A stretch of DNA of 7,852 bases from contig JAIOPW010000486.1 in NCBI GenBank assembly GCA_021413665.1, positions 1 to 7,852 of the forward strand, read 5' to 3'. Both the position numbers and the translations under genes were made by a program. Positions 1-7,115 of the stretch are shown one piece after another. The notes under the pieces were generated by a model, which worked only from the letters and a program-made list of their open reading frames with translations, searched no databases and was not told where the DNA came from. Source of the DNA: Rhodocyclales bacterium (GTDB lineage Bacteria; Pseudomonadota; Gammaproteobacteria; Burkholderiales; Rhodocyclaceae). Positions within the stretch are counted from its first letter, which is position 1. The number at the start of each line of letters is the position of its first letter.

Positions 1-466
1 GGCCGTCGGCCAGCAGAACGCCAAGGCCCTCGGCTTCCTCATCAAGAGCACCATCGGCGATGTACACACGCTGCCCTTCCCCGACAACCACTTCGACATC
101 GTCACGCTCCAGTTCGCCTCACGCCACCTGCGCGTGCGCGAAGTGTTCAGCGAGATCCTGCGCGTGCTCAAGCCCGGCGGCCACTTCCACCATTCGGACA
201 TGCTGCGCCCGCGCAATCCGATCGTGAAGAATCTCTATTACGCCTATCTCAAGACCTGCCTGAATTTCACCAGCCTGATCGTCGGCAGCAGTCCCGCGGC
301 GACCCGGTTCAAGCAGTATTTCATCGATGCACTGGATTTGTTCTACTCCGCCGAAGAGTTGTCGATCGTGCTGCGCGAACTGGGCTTTGTCGAGGTGAGC
401 GTGGACACGGTGTTCCACGGCATGATCGGTTTCCACCGCGCGGTGAAGCCGGCGCCGAGGGTCTGA
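1..466 (+). CDS. UbiE/COQ5-like SAM-dependent methyltransferase, C-terminal part (5' end outside window)
   Basis: The reading frame is open from base 2 to the TGA at 464-466 and shows 154 residues; the start lies left of the window. The visible part is the second half of a class I (Rossmann) methyltransferase. It has a GDVHTLPFPDNHFD segment (acidic loop and strand 4 region), then an LRVLKPGGHF motif. The tail matches the layout of UbiE/COQ5 quinone methyltransferases, with an LIVGSSPAATRF segment, an AEELSIVLRELGF segment and a final MIGFHRAVKP resembling the UbiE 'G-[IV]-V-A-L-H-R' end. Known UbiE enzymes C-methylate demethylmenaquinone or the ubiquinone precursor ring at the cytoplasmic membrane. 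Here the usual FGLRN and LEFSKP motifs read FASRHL and SDMLRP, so this may be a paralogue with another substrate. The SAM-binding GxGxG loop is not in the window. It is followed by a sensor kinase rather than other quinone genes. Methyltransferase is confident; the substrate is not. Confidence 0.8.
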   Translation, partial: AVGQQNAKALGFLIKSTIGDVHTLPFPDNHFDIVTLQFASRHLRVREVFSEILRVLKPGGHFHHSDMLRPRNPIVKNLYYAYLKTCLNFTSLIVGSSPAATRFKQYFIDALDLFYSAEELSIVLRELGFVEVSVDTVFHGMIGFHRAVKPAPRV

Positions 467-476
467 CGGAAAGCTT

Positions 477-518
477 ATGCGCCGGGCCACTCGCGCGCGG
501 CCCGAGCCGCACCCATGA
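477..518 (+). CDS. Possible 13-codon leader ORF overlapping the kinase start (ATGA)
   Basis: A short ATG-to-TGA frame encodes MRRATRARPEPHP, which is rich in Arg and Pro. A weak Shine-Dalgarno-like GGAAAG (468-473) lies three bases before its ATG, rather close. Its TGA (516-518) overlaps the ATG of the histidine kinase gene (515-517) in an ATGA arrangement typical of translational coupling. The kinase start has no recognisable Shine-Dalgarno of its own, so reinitiation from this ORF would explain how it is translated. This is inference from position only: a 13-codon frame can occur by chance, and conservation is unknown. Confidence 0.3.
   Translation: MRRATRARPEPHP
483..504 (+). promoter_or_regulatory. 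GC-rich hairpin just upstream of the kinase start
   Basis: CGGGCC (483-488) and GGCCCG (499-504) form a perfect 6-bp all-GC stem around a 10-base loop, ending ten bases before the kinase ATG. There is no T-tract after it, so it is unlikely to be an intrinsic terminator for the methyltransferase gene. Its place over the region where a ribosome would land suggests an effect on kinase translation, but in GC-rich DNA such a stem may be incidental. Confidence 0.3.
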
Positions 519-2281
519 CTTACGTTACTCCGGCCCGGAAACCGAGGCGCGTCAAGGCGGCCTTCATCGGGCCGATTGCGCTGGCCCTGACGCTGGTGAT
601 GTGCGTGTTCGCCATTGCCATTTACCTGGTCGAGGCCAGCGTCCGCGACCGGGATCTTGCCGAGCGATCGGCGGCGGCGGGGAAGCTGTTCGAGCAGAAA
701 CTGGGCAAGGATGCCAATCTCATGCGCGCGGTGCTGCGCGCCATGACGACCAATCCGGCGCTGGAGAAGGCGTTTCGTGATGGCGACCGCGAAAGCCTGG
801 CGCGCCAGACGGGGCCGCTGTTCGAAACCCTGCGCGCCGAGCACCGCATCACCCATCTTTACTTCACCGGCATTGATCTGATCAACCTGTATCGCGTGCA
901 CAGCCCCGGCGAGTTCGGCGATGAAATCGACCGGATGACGATGCACAAGGCCAGGGACAACGCCGCCGCCGCGAGCGGCCTCGAACTCGGGCCGCTGGGA
1001 ACGCTTACCCTGCGGATGGTCACGCCCTGGCGACGCGATGGCGAGGTGTTCGGCTATCTCGAAATCGGCGAAGAAGTCGAGCATCTGATCGATGAAATAC
1101 GCGACAGCCTGGCGGTCGATCTGGCGGTGCTGGTAGACAAGAAATTCCTGCGTCCTGAACAATGGCAGCGCGGGCTCGGCATGATGCAGCGAACCGGCGA
1201 CTGGGAGCGTTTCGCCACGCATGTCGCGCTGGCGCAAACCAGCGAGCAGTTGCCGGTCGCATTCGACAGGCACATGCTCGGCGGCTTGCTGGCGGGACGC
1301 AACGCGGTGATCGATGACGGCGGGCGCTCGCTTCACGTCGCGCTGGTGCCGCTCGAAGATGCCGGCGGGCGCCACATCGGCGAACTGGTGGTGATTCGTG
1401 ACATTGCCGGACTGCAGGCCACTTTCCGCCGCTCGATCATGACGGTCACGCTGGTCAGCCTGCTGGTTGCCGCGGGCGTACTGGCCATTTTTTATTTCGC
1501 GCTCGACCGGGTGGAACGCGACTACCAGCGGCAGCACGATCTGGAACTGCAGATCCTGCGTCTCAACACGGAGCACCACCGCATCCTGCAACTCGAAAAG
1601 CTGTCGGCGCTCGGCACGATGGTTGGCGGGATTGCCCACCAGCTCAACAATCCGCTGGTCGGCGTGGTCAATATGGCGCAACTCGCCGAGCGCGAAACGG
1701 ACAATCCGCAGCAAACGCGCGAATTGCTCGGCGAGATCCGGCGCGCGGGCGAGGACTGCGGCGCCTTCGTCCGCCGCATGCTGGAGTTTTCCAGGGTGTC
1801 CTGCTTCGACAGCAAGCCGACGTCGATGAGGCCCTTGATCGAGGATACGGTGCTGATGTTTCGTCAGGCGGAGGACCGCCACCATCCGGTGGATGTCCGC
1901 TTGCCGGAAGAGCCGGTGGTGCTGATGGTCGACCCGATCCTGATCCGCCACGCATTGTTCAATTTGTTGCAGAACGCCGCCCAGGCCGCCGGCGATGATA
2001 GTCCCATCGTCATTACCCTGGAAGCGGCGGTCGAGCCGAACGGCACGGCCGTCGGCTGGACCCTCGCGGTAAGCGATCGCGGCGCGGGCATCCCGACGGA
2101 TGTGCTGGAAAAGATATTCATACCCTTCTTCACCACGCGCAGCGACGGTACCGGACTCGGTCTGCCCGTGGTCCAGCATGTTGTACTGCTCCATGGCGGC
2201 CATGTATCGGCGACCAGCGAACCGGGCGATGGCACGCGATTTGCGTTGTGGCTCCCCATGAATCAGTCCCAAGCTGCCTGA
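515..2281 (+). CDS. Membrane sensor histidine kinase with periplasmic double-Cache-like domain
   Basis: This 588-residue kinase is the likely input partner of the sigma-54 regulator encoded one base downstream. In order it has TM1 (about 17-39), a large periplasmic sensor (about 40-306), TM2 (about 308-330), a charged coiled-coil linker (about 331-368), a HisKA dimerisation domain and a HATPase_c domain. The sensor resembles the dCache_3 family: a THLYF strand and LYRVHSPGEFGD (125-136), then SGLELGPLG (154-162), a VTPW strand and GYLEIG (180-185). No HAMP domain is evident after TM2. The H-box is GGIAHQLNNPL with phospho-acceptor His375. The N-box Asn is N487 (NLLQNAAQAA), the G1 box is DRGAGIP (521-527) and the G2 box is DGTGLGL (544-550), so the ATP site looks intact. 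The residue after His375 is Gln instead of the usual Glu/Asp. ATG 515 is the first possible start: the same frame holds only the methyltransferase stop (464-466) and no ATG, GTG, TTG or CTG codon between. The ligand cannot be named. Confidence 0.93.
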   Translation: MTYVTPARKPRRVKAAFIGPIALALTLVMCVFAIAIYLVEASVRDRDLAERSAAAGKLFEQKLGKDANLMRAVLRAMTTNPALEKAFRDGDRESLARQTGPLFETLRAEHRITHLYFTGIDLINLYRVHSPGEFGDEIDRMTMHKARDNAAAASGLELGPLGTLTLRMVTPWRRDGEVFGYLEIGEEVEHLIDEIRDSLAVDLAVLVDKKFLRPEQWQRGLGMMQRTGDWERFATHVALAQTSEQLPVAFDRHMLGGLLAGRNAVIDDGGRSLHVALVPLEDAGGRHIGELVVIRDIAGLQATFRRSIMTVTLVSLLVAAGVLAIFYFALDRVERDYQRQHDLELQILRLNTEHHRILQLEKLSALGTMVGGIAHQLNNPLVGVVNMAQLAERETDNPQQTRELLGEIRRAGEDCGAFVRRMLEFSRVSCFDSKPTSMRPLIEDTVLMFRQAEDRHHPVDVRLPEEPVVLMVDPILIRHALFNLLQNAAQAAGDDSPIVITLEAAVEPNGTAVGWTLAVSDRGAGIPTDVLEKIFIPFFTTRSDGTGLGLPVVQHVVLLHGGHVSATSEPGDGTRFALWLPMNQSQAA

Positions 2282-2282
2282 G

Positions 2283-3656
2283 ATGCTGCCCAGGATTCTG
2301 GTGGTCGATGACGACCACTACACCCGGACCCTGTTCAAACGCCTTCTCGGAAAGTCGGCGGAGTTGAGTCTCGCCGCCGACGGCGCGGAAGCGCGGCGCC
2401 TGTTCGCCGCCGGGGACTTCAACCTGGTGCTGATGGATCAGCGCCTGCCCGGGGAAAATGGCATCGATCTGACGCGCGAATTCCGCGTCCAGCGACCGAA
2501 AGTGGTGACGATCCTGATGACCGGCTTTGCCGACGTGCGCGACGCCGTGGCGGCGGTGCGCGAAGGCCTGTTCGATTACCTGACCAAGCCCTTCGACGAT
2601 CTGGATGCGCTTGAAGCGGTGATCGGCAAGGCCCTCGAGCTCGATGCCGCCTATCGCGAGATCGACGGCCTGCGCACGCGGCTCGCCACCGAACTCTGCG
2701 TGCCGGAGGCGATCGGCCGGTCGGCGGCGATGGAGCGCCTGCTCGACCAGGTGCGCCAGGTCGCCGGTCTCGATACCACCGTGTTGCTCGAAGGCGAGAG
2801 CGGCACCGGCAAGGACGTGGTAGCGCGACTGCTGCACGCCTGGAGCGTCCGCTCCGCGAAACCCTTCCTCGAAGTCAATTGCGGCGGATTGCCGGAATCG
2901 CTGCTGGAAAGCCTGCTCTTCGGCCACGAAAAGGGCGCGTTTACCGGGGCGGCCCAGGCCAGTCCCGGCTACTTCGAAAGAGCGCACGGCGGCAATCTGT
3001 TCCTCGACGAGATCGCCGACATGAGCCCCAAGCTGCAAAGCAGCCTCTTGCATGTGTTGCAGAGCCACCAATTCACGCGGATCGGCAGCACCCAGCCACG
3101 AAACACCGATTTCCGCCTGATCTGCGCCACCAATCGGCAGCTGTCCGGTGAAGTCCAGGCCGGGCGCTTCCGCGAGGACCTGTTCTACCGCATCAACGTC
3201 GTCGCCTTGCGTGTCCCCGCCTTGCGCGAGCGGCAAGGCGACATCATCCTGCTGGCCGCCCATTTCCTCGATTTTTTCAACACCAAGTTTGGCAAGAGCT
3301 GCGGGCCGTTCACCGCGGCCGCCGTGCACCTGCTCGAAACCAGCCCGTGGCCCGGCAACGTGCGCCAGCTCAAGCATTGCATCGAGCGTGCGGTGGCGCT
3401 TCATGTCGGAGGCCCAATCGACACCGCGCACTTGTTTGCCGCCGGCGAGTCCGTCGCGGACACACGGTTCGTCGCTGCGCCGGGGGGAGAGACCGCACTG
3501 CGCTACCAGGATGCTCGTGCCGATTTCGAGCGCGATTTTTTCCGGCGCCTGCTCGATGCGGCGGGGGGCAACATATCCGAGGCGGCGCGTCTGAGCGGCA
3601 TCCCGCGGCAGAATCTCTATGTACGCATCAAGCGCTGGGGAATTGTCACTGATTAA
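2283..3656 (+). CDS. NtrC-family sigma-54-dependent response regulator (first system)
   Basis: This 457-residue cytoplasmic enhancer-binding protein has three domains. The receiver (about 3-120) has the acidic pocket D9-D11, phospho-acceptor D52 (LVLMDQRLPG), T80 and K102 (LTKPF). The AAA+ domain (about 142-375) has Walker A GESGTGKD (K177), the sigma-54-contacting GAFTGA loop (218-223), Walker B LFLDE (239-243), a FREDLFYRI segment carrying the arginine-finger-type residues, and a WPGNVRQLKH segment. A Fis-type HTH closes the protein (about 428-455, NISEAARLSGIPRQNLYVRI). All parts needed for phosphorylation-controlled, ATP-driven opening of sigma-54 promoters are present. It starts one base after the kinase stop with no clear Shine-Dalgarno, pointing to translational coupling and a cognate pair. 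The gene immediately downstream has a consensus sigma-54 promoter and an upstream dyad, so that cytochrome is its probable target (inference). The recognition helix differs from that of the second regulator in the window, so the two probably bind different sites. Confidence 0.95.
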   Translation: MLPRILVVDDDHYTRTLFKRLLGKSAELSLAADGAEARRLFAAGDFNLVLMDQRLPGENGIDLTREFRVQRPKVVTILMTGFADVRDAVAAVREGLFDYLTKPFDDLDALEAVIGKALELDAAYREIDGLRTRLATELCVPEAIGRSAAMERLLDQVRQVAGLDTTVLLEGESGTGKDVVARLLHAWSVRSAKPFLEVNCGGLPESLLESLLFGHEKGAFTGAAQASPGYFERAHGGNLFLDEIADMSPKLQSSLLHVLQSHQFTRIGSTQPRNTDFRLICATNRQLSGEVQAGRFREDLFYRINVVALRVPALRERQGDIILLAAHFLDFFNTKFGKSCGPFTAAAVHLLETSPWPGNVRQLKHCIERAVALHVGGPIDTAHLFAAGESVADTRFVAAPGGETALRYQDARADFERDFFRRLLDAAGGNISEAARLSGIPRQNLYVRIKRWGIVTD

Positions 3657-3662
3657 GGACAG

Positions 3663-3682
3663 TCGTCGCGATTTCGTGACGA
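3663..3682. promoter_or_regulatory. 20-bp imperfect dyad, candidate enhancer (UAS) for the upstream regulator
   Basis: The sequence reads TCGTC-n-CGA-nn-TCG-n-GACGA around a centre between 3672 and 3673; eight of ten base pairs are symmetric. The centre lies about 98 bases upstream of the start site predicted from the -24/-12 promoter, within the normal range for enhancers of NtrC-class activators. Those proteins bind dyads through a Fis-type HTH dimer. It has no T-tract, so it is not a terminator for the regulator gene that ends at 3656. Only one clear copy is seen, while enhancers are often paired. The assignment to this regulator is inference from position. Confidence 0.5.
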
Positions 3683-3724
3683 TTCATCTGCTGATTTCTG
3701 CGCGTCGGCGTCAGGAACTCCTCG

Positions 3725-3737
3725 TAAATGATTGACT
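3725..3737 (-). promoter_or_regulatory. IHF-like site between enhancer dyad and sigma-54 promoter
   Basis: Read on the minus strand, the 13 bases match the IHF consensus WATCAANNNNTTR at all defined positions except the second (G instead of A). It sits in the most AT-rich part of the intergenic region, between the dyad and the -24 element. IHF bending is known to bring enhancer-bound NtrC-type activators to sigma-54 RNA polymerase. Centred near -39 relative to the predicted start site, it is rather close to the -24 element. The consensus is loose, so this is a moderate call. Confidence 0.4.
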
Positions 3738-3744
3738 TGCTTCA

Positions 3745-3760
3745 TGGCACAGGGATTGCT
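3745..3760 (+). promoter_or_regulatory. Sigma-54 (-24/-12) promoter of the multiheme cytochrome gene
   Basis: TGGCAC-AGGGA-TTGCT fits the sigma-54 consensus TGGCAC-N5-TTGCW at every defined position. The invariant GG (3746-3747) and GC (3758-3759) are separated by exactly ten bases. The predicted transcription start is about base 3770, giving a 5' leader of about 29 bases with a good Shine-Dalgarno. It is intergenic, correctly oriented, and directly downstream of a gene for a sigma-54 activator, all of which support function. Transcription would therefore depend strictly on an ATP-hydrolysing enhancer-binding protein. Confidence 0.88.
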
Positions 3761-3798
3761 GCTACGGTTCTGAACGGACCAATAACAAGGGGATCAAC

Positions 3799-5715
3799 AT
3801 GAAAAAGACCATAGCCGGGAGCCTGCTGGCGCTCGTATCCGTGTTCCTGATCTACGGCTGTACCGGCGGGGTCAAGACCTACCCGAACGCGCCGTTCAAG
3901 GGCGTGGTCGAGGACGGCAGCAAGGAAACCTTCCTCAAGGTCGCCGATGCCACGGTCTGGCTGATTCCCGCCACAGATGTTGCCGCGATGGGCAAGACGC
4001 CGATCGAAGTCAAAAAGGACTCGCCGAACGACGAGCCGCTGGAAGACAGCCTCGCGGCGAACCGCGGACGCTACCTGAACACGAAGACCAATGCCAAGGG
4101 CGAATTCAGCTTCGCCGACGTGCCCGGTGGCAAATATTTCGTCTATGTGGAACCGGCCACCAGCAAGTACCTGCCCGGCGGCGACAAGTCGCGCAAGTCC
4201 ATCGGTACCGATGAAATGGGCGCCAAGCCGATGTTGATCAAGATCTCCGGCAATGTGCCGCCGAATGCCAAGTACATCGGCAGCACCGCCTGCATCGAGT
4301 GCCACGAAGACCAGAAGCACATCACCAAGACACTGCACCGGCTGGGCATGACCGTCATCGGCAAGCCGAGCAAGCTGCAGGACCATTCCCGCTTCCCCGA
4401 GTTCAACAAGGGCCTCGACAAACTCATGGCCGGCACCAAGTTCTGGTTCTACGGCTTCGACAAGACCCGCGGCTTCGACAAGTACCAGATCAGCACCAAG
4501 GCCCCCGCCGATGCGTCCAGCGTGAGCTTCACCGCCACCTTCTACAAGGATGGCGACGGCAAGCTCAAGTTCCGCGCCGAAAACGCGAAGGATCCCAAGG
4601 ATCCGGCCCGTATCTATGCAGTCGACATGACCTACGGCGGCGGCCTCTACAAGCAGCGTTACCTGGTGCGCGTCGGTGCCAACCTGTTCCCCTTCGTCCA
4701 GTTCAACCAGAACGGCGACGACAGTTTTGCCGACCGTACCCGCAAGCCCTGGCGCGACTACCACGCCGACTGGTTCTTCAACGAGCAGACCGGGAAGCTG
4801 ATCGATCCGCCGCAGGGCAAGTCCTTCGACAAGGAATGCGCGTCCTGCCATTACGCCGGCTACACGCTGACCAAGAACGCCAAGGGCGACTACATCGCCG
4901 GCGCCGTCAATGATCGCAATGGCGAACTGGATATCGACGGCGACGGCAAGCCCAACGAGATCAACCTGGGTTGCGAAACCTGCCACGGTCCCGGTTCGGT
5001 ACACGACAAGGCCAAGGAGATCGACATGCCGGCCACCATCGTCAGCCCCAACAAGCTCTCGGCGGAACGCGCCGACGTGCTGTGCGGGCAGTGCCACAGC
5101 CGGCCCCAGGGCAACCTGAACAACGACCAGCCGGTCAACAAGGACAACAAGATGATGTTGCCGGGCACCTCGCGCAACCGCTTCCTCACGGAATACACCA
5201 CCCGACCGGACGGCAAGGATGCCGACTTCTGGGCGGATGGACTGCATTCCAAGAGCCACCATCAGCCCTACTCGGATCTGATCAAGGCCAAGAAGTATCG
5301 CAATGGTACCCAACTGGTCGCCTGCTCGGACTGCCACGACCCGCATGGCAACGGCAAGTCGCTGCATCAGTTGAAGCACGATCCGAAGACCACCGCGGTG
5401 TGCACGGCCTGCCACGAGAACCGCAAGGACATGAAGGAGCACCTTGCGGACAAGGCCAAGTGCACCGTGGACGTGACCAAGATTTCCTGTTCCGACTGCC
5501 ATAATGCCAAGACCGCGCAGACCGGCGCCGGCTTCGGCAAGGGCCTGCTCAACAAGGACGGCAAGAACTACTGGGTCAATGACATCAGCTCGCACGTCTA
5601 CGATGTTCCGCGCAAGGACAACAAGGGCGTCAAGGGTGTGGAGCCTGGCAAGGCGATGCCGATCCCCTACACCAACAAGTGCGGCGCGGCTTGCCACGAC
5701 ACGAAGAACCTGTAA
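3799..5715 (+). CDS. Octaheme-type cytochrome c lipoprotein with N-terminal carboxypeptidase-regulatory-like domain
   Basis: This 638-residue protein begins with a lipoprotein signal (KK, hydrophobic core, then I-Y-G-C with lipidated Cys21; Thr22 at +2 favours outer-membrane sorting). Residues about 32-122 resemble a carboxypeptidase-regulatory/transthyretin-like beta-sandwich (TNAKGEFSFADVPGGKYFVYV, 97-117). The rest is a multiheme cytochrome. CXXCH motifs start at C165, C347, C392 (GCETCHGPG), C429, C509 (CSDCHDPHG), C535 and C564, and an eighth site is CGAACH (C628-H633), a CXXXCH. Hemes 5-6 look like a doubled-CXXCH module and the first region resembles cytochrome c554-type proteins. An Asp-rich loop, DIDGDGKPNE (378-387), may bind calcium. 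Cys555 is the only cysteine outside the lipobox and haem motifs. AAGGGGA (3787-3793) is a good ribosome site for ATG 3799. Expression is probably sigma-54 dependent and the gene is monocistronic, ending at a strong terminator. The role is electron transfer at the periplasmic or outer-membrane surface; the redox partner or substrate is unknown. The family is sure, the enzyme activity is not. Confidence 0.93.
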   Translation: MKKTIAGSLLALVSVFLIYGCTGGVKTYPNAPFKGVVEDGSKETFLKVADATVWLIPATDVAAMGKTPIEVKKDSPNDEPLEDSLAANRGRYLNTKTNAKGEFSFADVPGGKYFVYVEPATSKYLPGGDKSRKSIGTDEMGAKPMLIKISGNVPPNAKYIGSTACIECHEDQKHITKTLHRLGMTVIGKPSKLQDHSRFPEFNKGLDKLMAGTKFWFYGFDKTRGFDKYQISTKAPADASSVSFTATFYKDGDGKLKFRAENAKDPKDPARIYAVDMTYGGGLYKQRYLVRVGANLFPFVQFNQNGDDSFADRTRKPWRDYHADWFFNEQTGKLIDPPQGKSFDKECASCHYAGYTLTKNAKGDYIAGAVNDRNGELDIDGDGKPNEINLGCETCHGPGSVHDKAKEIDMPATIVSPNKLSAERADVLCGQCHSRPQGNLNNDQPVNKDNKMMLPGTSRNRFLTEYTTRPDGKDADFWADGLHSKSHHQPYSDLIKAKKYRNGTQLVACSDCHDPHGNGKSLHQLKHDPKTTAVCTACHENRKDMKEHLADKAKCTVDVTKISCSDCHNAKTAQTGAGFGKGLLNKDGKNYWVNDISSHVYDVPRKDNKGVKGVEPGKAMPIPYTNKCGAACHDTKNL

Positions 5716-5734
5716 CAAGGCCTTGCATCAAACC

Positions 5735-5766
5735 AAAACCGCCGGCATGTCCGGCGGCTTTTTTTT
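5735..5766. terminator. Rho-independent terminator, probably bidirectional, between convergent genes
   Basis: CCGCCGG (5739-5745) pairs perfectly with CCGGCGG (5751-5757) around the loop CATGT. It is followed by C and a run of eight T (5759-5766), a textbook intrinsic terminator for the cytochrome gene, which ends 23 bases earlier. On the opposite strand the stem is followed by TTTTGG, an interrupted T-rich run, so it can also serve the regulator gene that ends at 5796 on the minus strand. Confidence 0.92.
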
Positions 5767-5795
5767 GGTGAATCTGCGTCTGCAGCCGGCGGCAT

Positions 5796-7093
<1,298 letters not shown>

Positions 7094-7115
<22 letters not shown>

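Noticed and set aside
119..2272. Long minus-strand open frame (717 codons) opposite the methyltransferase and first kinase genes
   Set aside because: It has a His/Arg/Gln-rich composition typical of antisense frames in GC-rich DNA and no domain motifs, while the plus strand encodes complete recognisable proteins.
2130..3431. Minus-strand open frame (433 codons) opposite the first regulator gene
   Set aside because: It is a shadow of a gene with every NtrC-family motif intact and has no motifs of its own.
3658..3690. Dyad after the first regulator gene as a terminator
   Set aside because: It is imperfect at its centre and not followed by a T-run; position relative to the sigma-54 promoter fits an enhancer better.
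3713..3722. Small palindrome AGGAACTCCT in the cytochrome upstream region
   Set aside because: Only four base pairs per arm with no second copy; expected by chance in this length.
5461..5505. Reading Cys555 to His568 as a CX11CH haem motif
   Set aside because: A canonical CSDCH motif (C564-H568) already uses the same Cys-His pair, so the longer motif is not needed.
3742..5718. Minus-strand open frame (658 codons) spanning the whole cytochrome gene and its promoter
   Set aside because: Val/Leu/Gly-rich shadow without recognisable domains; the plus strand has a signal peptide, haem motifs, ribosome site, promoter and terminator.
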